From positions 1 to 32,497 of IMG/VR virus record IMGVR_UViG_3300026521_000448: a stretch of DNA of 32,497 bases. One strand, 5' to 3'. Below are positions 14,873-21,441 of this stretch, piece by piece (the first letter of the stretch is position 1; the number at the start of each line of letters is the position of its first letter). The translations under genes were made by a program, and so were the position numbers. The DNA comes from a virus. The notes under the pieces were generated by a model. The model was not told the origin of the DNA, did not search any database, and was given only the letters and a program-made list of their open reading frames with translations.

Positions 14873-15643
14873 ATGGAAAACATTAAGAAATGTATAAGTA
14901 AGAAAGTAGTTATTGGTTCTATTATAGCAGCATCTGTAGTCTTGGGTGGTGGTGCTGTTCTAGGATCTAAATATTTAAACAAATCTCAAAAAGAATTTAA
15001 AGTATTAAAAACGAAATTACATAAAAGAGAAACAAATCTCGTAAATATTCATGCTGAAAATGAAAAGTTAAAGAAAGATATATTATCTCTAAAAACAAAA
15101 ATTAAAGATTTGAATTCTTGGAAAGATAAAAAATCATTTGTAATTATCAATAGAGGGTTATTAGAAGCTAATCTTAAACTTTATACAAAATTATCTCCAA
15201 GTATTCAAAAAATAATAATTGATAATGTTATCGAAACAGCTAATAAGTATAATATTAATCCTATCATCTTATATAGTTTATTACACGTTGAAAGCACAAT
15301 GAGGTTCCATATCGAACACGCAAAAGTTCTTATTAGAATTAATAATAAGAAAAAATATGTACGAGCGGTAGGTCTTGGAGGAATTGTTTGGGAATGGTGG
15401 GGAGATGCACTTAAAAAAGAAGGTATCGCACAAACTCGTTCAGATTTATTTTTACCAGGTGCTAATATAAAAGCAGTGGGATATGTTCTTAATGAAATGT
15501 ATAAAAAACCTATTCTTAAAGGTTGTAAATCAAAAGATGAAAGTATGTTAAGAAGATTCTTCGGAGGAAACTTCAAAAATTACAGTGATAAAATTGATGC
15601 AAAAGTAATGTCAATAGTTAAGCCTAATCTTTATAGATATTAG
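14873..15643 (+). CDS. Membrane-anchored lytic transglycosylase-like protein
   Basis: The 256 residues hold an N-terminal membrane segment (about 12-33, rich in Gly and Ala, possibly a signal anchor), a coiled coil (about 40-85) and a C-terminal domain like SLT transglycosylases. YNINPIILYSLLHVEST places a likely catalytic Glu at E140. AVGLGGI (165-171) occupies the usual AxGLMQ position, and a later LNEMYKK helix and FFGGN loop follow. Such enzymes cut the glycan strands of peptidoglycan. A signal anchor would fit a SAR-type endolysin, but the upstream promoter is early-type, so a role in entry or superinfection block is also possible. No holin is recognised beside it. Confidence 0.72.
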   Translation: MENIKKCISKKVVIGSIIAASVVLGGGAVLGSKYLNKSQKEFKVLKTKLHKRETNLVNIHAENEKLKKDILSLKTKIKDLNSWKDKKSFVIINRGLLEANLKLYTKLSPSIQKIIIDNVIETANKYNINPIILYSLLHVESTMRFHIEHAKVLIRINNKKKYVRAVGLGGIVWEWWGDALKKEGIAQTRSDLFLPGANIKAVGYVLNEMYKKPILKGCKSKDESMLRRFFGGNFKNYSDKIDAKVMSIVKPNLYRY

Positions 15644-15647
15644 GTTT
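15623..15647 (+). terminator. Weak hairpin at the end of the transglycosylase-like gene
   Basis: CCTAAT (15623-15628) can pair with ATTAGG (15639-15644), with CT/AG extending the stem, followed by TTTAATTT. It overlaps the stop codon. The short T-run makes it a weak terminator. Confidence 0.35.
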
Positions 15648-15652
15648 AATTT

Positions 15653-15682
15653 AAGCTTAGTTTAATGTTAATATGTTATAAT
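15653..15682 (+). promoter_or_regulatory. Early/middle-type promoter, AAGCTT form
   Basis: AAGCTTAGTTTAAT starts at 15653, then ten bases ending ATATGT and TATAAT at 15677-15682, followed by TATATTAG. It is nearly identical to the site before the RNA ligase gene. Confidence 0.7.
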
Positions 15683-15713
15683 TATATTAGCAAAACAAAT
15701 AAAGGTTGCAAAA

Positions 15714-15902
15714 ATGGCAAAAACAAATAACAAAGAAGCTGAAGTAAATTTAAAAGAAACACCAAGGTTATATATACAAACACCTCAAGGTGAAATAGCT
15801 GTTCATTTAACTGCTTCAGGAGAGTTAAGATTTTCAACAGATGGTAACTTTGCGATTTTACCAAATGGGTCGAACGCATTCAATTTAGAAATTAGAAATT
15901 AA
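15714..15902 (+). CDS. Hypothetical small protein
   Basis: Unrecognised 62-residue protein, first gene after the promoter at 15653-15682. It begins with a Lys/Asn/Glu-rich segment, and the rest is a likely beta sheet with alternating hydrophobic residues (LYIQTPQGEIAVHL, LRFSTDGNFAIL). AAAGG lies before the ATG but a little far (12 bases). Confidence 0.55.
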   Translation: MAKTNNKEAEVNLKETPRLYIQTPQGEIAVHLTASGELRFSTDGNFAILPNGSNAFNLEIRN

Positions 15903-15911
15903 GGAAATACA

Positions 15912-16169
15912 ATGACGTCAATGGATAAAAAAATAAATGAGTTAAATGCAAAATTAGGTAGAAAAACAGGTGTAGATTTTAAAGGTTCTGCAATCCAAAT
16001 TAGTAAGGATTTATATCAAAATAAACCTGCTTTTGCAGGAACAGTAGCAGGTTTAGGAGCTTTTGTGTTTACATCAGCAGGTTTTATATTAGCACCATTA
16101 TTTGGTGTAGGAGTTGCTTATGGTTATTCTAAAGCAGAAAATATTTTAAATGAATTAAAGGCTGCATGA
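15912..16169 (+). CDS. Small membrane protein, Gly/Ala-rich
   Basis: The 85 residues start with an amphipathic, charged part, then a Gly/Ala/Phe-rich hydrophobic hairpin at about residues 38-70 that could form one or two membrane spans, and a charged end. The TGA stop is embedded in the start of the next gene (ATGATG). This could be a pore-forming or holin-like protein by layout, but its early-type promoter does not support that. Function is unknown. Confidence 0.55.
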   Translation: MTSMDKKINELNAKLGRKTGVDFKGSAIQISKDLYQNKPAFAGTVAGLGAFVFTSAGFILAPLFGVGVAYGYSKAENILNELKAA

Positions 16170-16378
16170 TGAAAAGTTTAACAAAAGTATTAATAGTTCT
16201 AATTGTAGCAGGATTATTTGCTGGTTGTCAATTAGAAGAAGGTGATAGTTTAACTGGTGGAGTTCAAGTTTACTGTGATAAAGAAAAAGGTGTAGAATAT
16301 CTTTTCGCGAAAGATGGTTATTCTGGTGGATTATCTTTGAGATATAATTCAGATGGGTTTGTTTCAAAATGCCGATAA
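16166..16378 (+). CDS. Small lipoprotein
   Basis: The 70-residue product has a lipoprotein signal: basic N-terminus, hydrophobic core and lipobox LFAGC with the lipidated Cys at 21 (or 20 if the second ATG at 16169 is used). The mature part is about 50 residues with two more Cys and a beta-rich composition. It is coupled to the upstream gene through ATGATG. Phage lipoproteins of this size often block superinfection or act in lysis as outer spanins; no inner spanin partner is obvious. Confidence 0.65.
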   Translation: MMKSLTKVLIVLIVAGLFAGCQLEEGDSLTGGVQVYCDKEKGVEYLFAKDGYSGGLSLRYNSDGFVSKCR

Positions 16379-16578
16379 ATGAAGAACAAAGAGAACTTTT
16401 TGAAAGAGAAGTATATTCATTAAATCAAGAAGGAGATGGATATTATTTCACTGGATATACAAGTTCTGATTATATGCCAGATGAAAAATCAAAAGAACTT
16501 TTTAAAAATGCGTTGAATGCTATTGAAGCATTTAGAAAATATATTGAAGAACAATCTGAAAATTCAGAAGAAAAATAA
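16369..16578 (+). CDS. Hypothetical small acidic protein
   Basis: Unrecognised 69-residue acidic protein that overlaps the lipoprotein gene by ten bases. The second half is a likely helix (SKELFKNALNAIEAFRKY). No strong binding site is visible, so coupling with the upstream gene is likely. Confidence 0.5.
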   Translation: MPINEEQRELFEREVYSLNQEGDGYYFTGYTSSDYMPDEKSKELFKNALNAIEAFRKYIEEQSENSEEK

Positions 16579-16588
16579 GGAAAGAAAA

Positions 16589-17152
16589 ATGAGTAAGACA
16601 ACAAAAATAATTTTAGGTGTAGTATTAAGTTTTATGTTAATAATTGGTGGAGCAGTTGGGTATGTAGTATCAGCAAAGTTCACAGCAGAAAAATATGAGC
16701 AGGCAATTTATGCACAAGATGAAAGTATGCAAAATACTTGGTCAATGGTAGAGCAGCAACTAAAGTTAAGCGGTGTAACTGTTAAAAACTATGGTGAAAC
16801 ATTTATTAAATCTTTAGAAGCAAATGCTAAAAGATATGAAAATGATAAAGGTGCTATGATGAAATTTGTTAGAGAAGCAAGAAGTCAAATGTCACCAGAT
16901 TTACATAAAACACTTATGAAAACTATTGAGAAAGTTTATGCTAAAAAAGAAGCAAGACAATTAAGTAAAATCTCAGTAACACAAGAATACAGAACATACT
17001 TAAAAACAACCTTAAAAGGTACAGTAGCAAGTGGATTTTTCAGCTATCCAACAGCAAAAGCAACAAAAATTATGGATAGAATAATCTCAACCAAAGGTAC
17101 TAAGAAAACTTGGGAACAAGGAGAAGATGAAACACCGGAACTTTTTAAATAG
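16589..17152 (+). CDS. LemA-like membrane-anchored protein
   Basis: I chose the ATG at 16589, after AAGGAAAG, over an upstream in-frame ATG at 16517 that would overlap the preceding gene. The 187-residue product has one N-terminal membrane segment (about 7-29) and then a long helical domain with the LemA pattern: a run of small residues and Glu, then DESMQNTWSMVEQQLKL followed by a VKNYGETF helix. LemA-family proteins have an N-terminal span and an external helical bundle, and their role is not well defined. The 390-residue membrane protein at 19571, 2.4 kb downstream, could be a partner. Confidence 0.6.
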   Translation: MSKTTKIILGVVLSFMLIIGGAVGYVVSAKFTAEKYEQAIYAQDESMQNTWSMVEQQLKLSGVTVKNYGETFIKSLEANAKRYENDKGAMMKFVREARSQMSPDLHKTLMKTIEKVYAKKEARQLSKISVTQEYRTYLKTTLKGTVASGFFSYPTAKATKIMDRIISTKGTKKTWEQGEDETPELFK

Positions 17153-17160
17153 AAGTTCCG
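17136..17160 (+). promoter_or_regulatory. RNA hairpin spanning a stop codon and abutting a start
   Basis: CGGAACTT (17136-17143) pairs perfectly with AAGTTCCG (17153-17160). The loop holds the LemA-like stop, and the stem ends one base before the next ATG, which has no binding site. It could couple translation of the two genes. It lacks a T-run, so it is not a terminator. Confidence 0.45.
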
Positions 17161-17161
17161 A

Positions 17162-17488
17162 ATGGAAGAAAAATTAAAAAAATTAAAAAATTCTGAAAGA
17201 GCTGAGCTTAAAGATGATGTTATTAATTTTAAATATTATAATAGTAAAAATGAGCTAATGGAAGATTCTTGTAAGTTAGAAAAAATTACTTCATTTTATA
17301 TTAAAAAACTCGAAGCAATATCAACAAGTAAATATACTCATCAAAAAGATATAAAGAAAACAGCAAAACAAATTTTAAAAATACTCGAGGAAAAAGTTCC
17401 GGAATATTTTTTATCTCTTGCTTTTATAAATATATGTATATATATTTTAAAGGGAGGATTATTTTTTGGAACAGGTATCATTATCTAA
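17162..17488 (+). CDS. Hypothetical protein, 3' end probably altered by a homing gene insertion
   Basis: The 108-residue product has a charged helical part (about 1-83, ending KVPEYF). It then has a hydrophobic tail with no relation to it, encoded in the same bases as the late box and binding site of the next gene. The KVPEYF segment resembles the YPEYFI ends of other small proteins here, so the original gene probably stopped there before the homing element arrived. The first 83 codons look like a genuine early gene. Function unknown. Confidence 0.5.
   Translation: MEEKLKKLKNSERAELKDDVINFKYYNSKNELMEDSCKLEKITSFYIKKLEAISTSKYTHQKDIKKTAKQILKILEEKVPEYFLSLAFINICIYILKGGLFFGTGIII
17425..17432 (+). 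promoter_or_regulatory. T4-type late promoter box inside the early block
   Basis: Exact TATAAATA 34 bases before the homing endonuclease start, inside the 3' part of the previous gene. It is the only late box found in the 14.8-21.4 kb early region. Confidence 0.6.
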
Positions 17489-18431
17489 ACAAGAGAAATG
17501 TTTATTAAAATTTAAAGAAGTTCATGGTGATAGATACGATTATAGTAAAGTTAATTATGTTAAAAATAATGAAAAGGTTACTATAATTTGCAAGAAGCAT
17601 GGTGACTTCTTGCAAATTCCAAATTCTCATAAAAATGGTAGGGGGTGTCCTAAATGTGCTTTAAAAATTAGGAAGAGAGGAGCCTGCTTTACAACTGAAG
17701 AGATTGTTAATGAATTTAAAGAAATTCATGGAGATAGATACGATTATAGTAAAGTAGAATATAAGTCTTACAAAAATAAAGTAACTATAATATGTAAAGA
17801 ACATGGTGAATTTTTACAAAGTCCTAGTAGCCATAAATCTGGTCAGGGGTGTCCAAAATGTGCTTTAGAAAATAAAGTAAGTCAAGAACATATAATAGAA
17901 AAATTTAAAGAAATTCATGGAGATAGATACGATTATAGTAAAGTAGAATATAAGTCTTACAAAAATAAAGTAACTATAATATGTAAAGAACATGGAGAAT
18001 TTCAACAAACGGTGAGGAATCATATACAAGGAAATAATTGCCCAAAATGTAGAAAATATCATTCTTACTATAGAGACAGAAACTATTATAAAGGAAAAGA
18101 AACAATATTTTACTATCTATATTTCCCTGAATATGATTTATATAAACCAGGACTTACTGTATCTTCAGTAGAAAATAGATATATAAGAGATAAAGGACTT
18201 AAATATGAAATACTATATGAAGAAGTATTTAAAGATGGAGTGGATGCTTGGGATAAAGAACAAGAATTACTAGATAATACAATGGAATATAAGTATTTTG
18301 GAGATAAAATACTAGAAAGTGGGAATACGGAATTAAGAACAAAGGATATTATATGTTATATAAAGGTGAAAAAAAAGTTAAAATATTATTTTTCAATATT
18401 AGAGACGCTGAGCAATTACATGAAATTATAA
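17466..18431 (+). CDS. Homing endonuclease: three DUF723-like zinc repeats plus GIY-YIG-like nuclease
   Basis: The start is a TTG at 17466, eight bases after AGGGAGG; no ATG fits. The 321 residues hold three repeats of about 63 residues, each with HGDRYDYSKV, an IIC-K-x-HG pair and a closing GCPKCA or NCPKCR, so each can bind zinc. From about 210 follows a GIY-YIG-like nuclease: FYYLYFPEYDLYKPGLT, an Arg in ENRY, a Glu in KEQELL and GNTEL near the end. The last 26 residues overlap the next gene and look like read-through of foreign frame. Repeats two and three share a 94-base perfect copy. Its own late box supports it as a mobile insertion. Confidence 0.8.
   Translation: MEQVSLSKQEKCLLKFKEVHGDRYDYSKVNYVKNNEKVTIICKKHGDFLQIPNSHKNGRGCPKCALKIRKRGACFTTEEIVNEFKEIHGDRYDYSKVEYKSYKNKVTIICKEHGEFLQSPSSHKSGQGCPKCALENKVSQEHIIEKFKEIHGDRYDYSKVEYKSYKNKVTIICKEHGEFQQTVRNHIQGNNCPKCRKYHSYYRDRNYYKGKETIFYYLYFPEYDLYKPGLTVSSVENRYIRDKGLKYEILYEEVFKDGVDAWDKEQELLDNTMEYKYFGDKILESGNTELRTKDIICYIKVKKKLKYYFSILETLSNYMKL
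17713..17806 (+). repeat. 94-base perfect direct repeat, copy 1
   Basis: Bases 17713-17806 are identical to 17902-17995, with a period of 189 bases (63 codons). Both lie in the zinc-repeat part of the homing endonuclease gene. No silent changes separate the copies, so duplication or gene conversion was recent. Confidence 0.9.
17902..17995 (+). repeat. 94-base perfect direct repeat, copy 2
   Basis: Second copy of the 17713-17806 sequence. The first zinc repeat of the same gene (from about 17510) is related but clearly diverged. Confidence 0.9.
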
Positions 18432-18640
18432 TCGAAGAAAAGATCTTAAGAAATCTTAATTCTGTTGATTTTGATTTAGTACACAATGATAAAACACACG
18501 AAATAAATTTATTAGAAATAGATTTGATAAATAATAATGGTGTAAGAATTTATAGCACTAGTTCTGATATGGAGTGGAGTAAAGTTGTAAAAGTATTATA
18601 TAATGTGCAACCTATAAAAATTCAGAAAAAAGAAATTTAA
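18353..18640 (+). CDS. Hypothetical protein overlapping the homing gene
   Basis: Unrecognised 95-residue protein. AAAGGA lies seven bases before the ATG, so the start is credible although it lies 79 bases inside the 3' end of the homing endonuclease frame. This is the reverse of the usual short overlaps here and suggests that the homing gene was inserted just upstream and reads into this gene. The product is acidic, alpha/beta, with no motif known to me. Confidence 0.55.
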   Translation: MLYKGEKKVKILFFNIRDAEQLHEIIIEEKILRNLNSVDFDLVHNDKTHEINLLEIDLINNNGVRIYSTSSDMEWSKVVKVLYNVQPIKIQKKEI

Positions 18641-18642
18641 AA

Positions 18643-18993
18643 ATGCTTGAATACAGACGAGAAATGTATGATGAAGTTGAGCAAAAATTCTTAATACAAG
18701 GGAAAAAATATAGTGTTTATGTAAATGGCATAAATGAAATAAATGAACTTATTAGGTATCTTAAATATGATTTTGTAACACATCAATCAAGAAAAATTTC
18801 GAATAACCAACAGATTCAAGATACTGAATTTGTTGTAAGTTGTAATAATAAATTATCACTTGTTGCTGATTATCCTACTGATAGAATGTTAGGATTTTTT
18901 AATACTTTTGAAGAAAATAAAAAAGAAGCACTTCCTCTTTTCGTTTTTATTGATAAGAATGCTCCCGTGAAATATCCAGAATATTTTATTTAA
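18643..18993 (+). CDS. Hypothetical protein
   Basis: Unrecognised 116-residue protein that follows the previous stop by two bases; the binding site (AGAAAAAAGAAA) is weak. It has a charged N-terminal helix and a mixed C-terminal half that ends KYPEYFI. The stop overlaps the start of the conserved AAGCTT promoter element at 18992. Confidence 0.55.
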   Translation: MLEYRREMYDEVEQKFLIQGKKYSVYVNGINEINELIRYLKYDFVTHQSRKISNNQQIQDTEFVVSCNNKLSLVADYPTDRMLGFFNTFEENKKEALPLFVFIDKNAPVKYPEYFI

Positions 18994-19022
18994 GCTTCGT
19001 TTAATGTTTACTGTGCTATAAT
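18992..19022 (+). promoter_or_regulatory. Early/middle-type promoter, AAGCTT form
   Basis: AAGCTTCGTTTAAT starts at 18992, then eleven bases ending TGTGC and TATAAT at 19017-19022, followed by TATATTAAG. The first bases overlap the preceding stop codon. Confidence 0.7.
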
Positions 19023-19054
19023 TATATTAAGAAAACAAAGAGAAGGAAAGAAAA

Positions 19055-19369
19055 ATGAAAACACAAATAACACAAAGAACGTATACAACAGAAGAAATTG
19101 AAGTTATGGAATATAATTTACAGATGATGAAACAAGAACAATCAAAAATTACTTTATCAGATTTAACTCAAGAAGATTTTATTGAGTTACAAGAATTATA
19201 TGATATGATAGTTGGTACATTTGTAAATGCAACAGAAGGTAAAGATTATGATGGTGTTATTTTTCCAGAATTAAAAGATTTAACTGAAGAAGAATTAAAA
19301 AGTATTTTAAGAACTTTAGAAAATGCAGCAACTGGTTTAGTTATAATTGCCAAAAGTAGAAGAGTTTAA
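19055..19369 (+). CDS. Hypothetical helical protein
   Basis: Unrecognised 104-residue acidic protein, first in the operon from 18992-19022 with a strong AGAAGGAAAG site. It is helical by composition, with repeated Leu/Glu-rich segments (DLTQEDFIELQELYDM, DLTEEELKSILRTLEN), which suggests a small helical bundle. No membrane segment. Confidence 0.6.
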   Translation: MKTQITQRTYTTEEIEVMEYNLQMMKQEQSKITLSDLTQEDFIELQELYDMIVGTFVNATEGKDYDGVIFPELKDLTEEELKSILRTLENAATGLVIIAKSRRV

Positions 19370-19370
19370 T

Positions 19371-19571
19371 ATGGAATTTGGTTATTTTACAGGAATGATA
19401 ATTAGTTTTATTTTAGGATATGTTTATGTTTATTACATAAGAAAAGACTATGAAACCGAAGAAGCTGCTTCAATTTTAATAGTTATAACAGCATTTTCTT
19501 GGTTAGGTGTTGCAATGACAACAATAGGAACAACAACAGTAATTGTTAATTATTTTAATAAGGAAAAATAA
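19371..19571 (+). CDS. Small two-span membrane protein
   Basis: I chose the ATG at 19371, right after the previous stop and behind AGAAGAG, over an in-frame ATG at 19347 inside the previous gene. The 66 residues have two hydrophobic segments (about 4-23 and 32-58) joined by a short charged loop (RKDYETEE). Its stop overlaps the start of the large membrane protein, so the two are likely made together. Confidence 0.6.
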   Translation: MEFGYFTGMIISFILGYVYVYYIRKDYETEEAASILIVITAFSWLGVAMTTIGTTTVIVNYFNKEK

Positions 19572-20743
19572 TGTTATTTGATATTATTATTGCAAATTTT
19601 GGATTTTGGGTTAATTTAAGTATTCCAATTATTATAGCTTTGTATTTAGTTCTTACAAATAGAGAATATATTTGGAAAGAATTCGGAATCCAGACAGCAG
19701 CAACATTGGCTTATGTAAGTATTGTATTTTTTGCAGCATTTTCATTTAGTACAGAAATTTGGGATACAAATTATTATAATGGAAAAATTAAATCAAGTAC
19801 ATATTATGAAGAATGGACAGAACTAGTTCATTATACAGAAAGTTATCCTTGTGGAACTTCAAAACATCCTAGAACTTGTACAAGACAAAAAACAAGAAGA
19901 GATTATCACAGTCCATATTATCAAATTGAAACAGATTTAGGTGAAACAATTTCTATTAGAAGAGGTGATTATTTAAAAACAGCAAGAGAATTTGGTTCAA
20001 AAGAAATATATCTTCATAGAAGTGGTCAAGTTTCATTCGGTGATGGTAACAAATTTGTATCATATCCAAATAAAGATATAGCAACAGCAGTAGGACATAG
20101 TTATGAAAATGTAGTTGCAGCAGCTAAAGGTAATGTTATCCATTTGAAAGTACCTAAAGAAAATATAGAACAACTTGTTAAAATCGGAAAATTAAGAGAA
20201 TATCCATCACTTTATAAAGGTATCTATGGTGAAACCAAATTAAATAGAATTATTGATACAACTGGGAGAGTAAATACAAACAAATTATTAAAAGAGTTAA
20301 ATGAAATATCAATAAGAGTGGGAAAATCGAAACAAGCAAATCCAATAATTTATATTGTAGATGCAAGTAAATATGATAGAAGTTTTAAAGATGCTTTATC
20401 ACAATATTGGAATATGGGTAAGAAAAATGATGTTACTTTGGTATTAGGAATTGATGATAAAAATATTATTAAATGGTCCGACGTTATTTGTTTTACTAAT
20501 AATACAGATTTTATAGTAGATATGCAAAGTCTCGACGGTTTATTCTTAGATAATGTTTTAACCACAGAATTTGAAAAATTAATAACTACAGAATATGTAA
20601 GAAAACCAATGGCTGAATTTGCATATTTAAAAGAAAATATAACACTTGATTGGGTTTGGCAATTATTAATTCTTCTAGGAAATATAGTTATAAGTGGATT
20701 TATTACATATAAATTCCTTAATAATTGGGAAAGGAAAAGATAA
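19571..20743 (+). CDS. Membrane protein with external domain, possibly TPM-like
   Basis: The 390-residue protein has two N-terminal spans (about 8-28 and 40-60) and one C-terminal span (about 361-381). Between them lies a large domain of about 300 residues with one Cys pair (C94, C103). Residues 257-300 (NPIIYIVDASKYD, then YWNMGKKNDVTLVLGID) have the strand-helix-strand and W-x-x-GK layout of TPM domains, which often occur near LemA proteins in bacteria. That link to the LemA-like gene at 16589 makes the idea attractive, but the match is by eye. It belongs to the (+) early operon from 18992. Confidence 0.6.
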   Translation: MLFDIIIANFGFWVNLSIPIIIALYLVLTNREYIWKEFGIQTAATLAYVSIVFFAAFSFSTEIWDTNYYNGKIKSSTYYEEWTELVHYTESYPCGTSKHPRTCTRQKTRRDYHSPYYQIETDLGETISIRRGDYLKTAREFGSKEIYLHRSGQVSFGDGNKFVSYPNKDIATAVGHSYENVVAAAKGNVIHLKVPKENIEQLVKIGKLREYPSLYKGIYGETKLNRIIDTTGRVNTNKLLKELNEISIRVGKSKQANPIIYIVDASKYDRSFKDALSQYWNMGKKNDVTLVLGIDDKNIIKWSDVICFTNNTDFIVDMQSLDGLFLDNVLTTEFEKLITTEYVRKPMAEFAYLKENITLDWVWQLLILLGNIVISGFITYKFLNNWERKR

Positions 20744-20955
20744 TGTATAAAATACCAGCACAAGTGATTAGAAATATATTAGTTTGGGGTAAAGATCATA
20801 GTTATAAATATGATACATTTATAAAAACTATTAGAAAGAAAGATTTAATTAAATTTTATTCTTTTTATAAATGCAATAATAAAGAATTAGAAAATGGAAC
20901 TAAAGATTTTATATTTAAACAAATTGAAAAATGTTTTAACTCACGGCGTTCTTAA
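20743..20955 (+). CDS. Hypothetical small basic protein
   Basis: The ATG at 20743 overlaps the previous stop and follows GGAAAGGAAAAG; an in-frame ATG at 20725 is less likely. The 70-residue product is strongly basic with two Cys and is mostly helical. The stop overlaps the next start (TAATG). No known domain. Confidence 0.55.
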   Translation: MYKIPAQVIRNILVWGKDHSYKYDTFIKTIRKKDLIKFYSFYKCNNKELENGTKDFIFKQIEKCFNSRRS

Positions 20956-21143
20956 TGGAAAATGGAGAAATAAGATTAGTAACAAGATTTTTTATCTTTC
21001 CTTGTACTTTATTTGGAAGTAAAAAATGGGGTTTACAAAAGGTATATCAACAGTTTGAAAAAACTTATGTAAATCATGAAGATGCTGATTTTCAGTGTTG
21101 GTTTAATTATTGTTGGGAAGACCAACCGGAGGAATTGATTTGA
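20955..21143 (+). CDS. Hypothetical small protein
   Basis: Unrecognised 62-residue protein rich in aromatic residues (Phe, Trp, Tyr), with a CWFNYCW segment near the end. It is coupled to the upstream gene. Its last codons contain the GGAGG binding site of the next gene. Confidence 0.5.
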   Translation: MENGEIRLVTRFFIFPCTLFGSKKWGLQKVYQQFEKTYVNHEDADFQCWFNYCWEDQPEELI

Positions 21144-21370
21144 AACAAAACAAAATAATTAAAATAGTTGAAGACGGTTTAGGACATTGGCCATTAGACT
21201 CAACCGACGCTATGAATAAATTAACAGATTTAGTTCAAGAATATCAAAAAAATTATGATGATGTAAGAGTAATTAATATCCAAAGGGGCAAAGAAAGTTT
21301 TAATGATCGTAGAAGATATGACTATATTGTTTTTATTGAATTGATAAAATATACCAAGAAAGAAATTTAA
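21140..21370 (+). CDS. Hypothetical small protein with TTG start
   Basis: I place the start at a TTG at 21140 because GGAGG lies at 21128-21132 with seven bases between; the TTG overlaps the preceding TGA. A further upstream TTG (21110) has no binding site. The 76-residue product is charged, with a helical middle (DAMNKLTDLVQEYQKNYDD) and a final beta strand. It is the last gene before the convergent capsid module. Confidence 0.55.
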   Translation: MKQNKIIKIVEDGLGHWPLDSTDAMNKLTDLVQEYQKNYDDVRVINIQRGKESFNDRRRYDYIVFIELIKYTKKEI

Positions 21371-21382
21371 AATAGATATAAA

Positions 21383-21412
21383 AAAAGCTAGTGAAATTAA
21401 TCACTAGCTTTT
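21383..21412. terminator. Bidirectional terminator between early block and capsid gene
   Basis: AAAAGCTAGTG (21383-21393) pairs with CACTAGCTTTT (21402-21412) across eight bases, with A and T runs outside the stem. It can stop transcription from both the (+) operon and the major capsid gene on (-). Confidence 0.8.
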
Positions 21413-21441
21413 AAATTTTCAATTAAGAAATAATCCTAAGA

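Noticed and set aside
20350-20763. A 137-codon open frame on (-) opposite the 390-residue membrane protein, and similar opposite-strand frames elsewhere (for example 9470-9976 and 15205-15576).
   Set aside because: They lie fully inside well-supported genes, lack binding sites and encode low-complexity Leu/Phe/Ser-rich products that mirror the Lys/Glu/Asn codons of the true gene.
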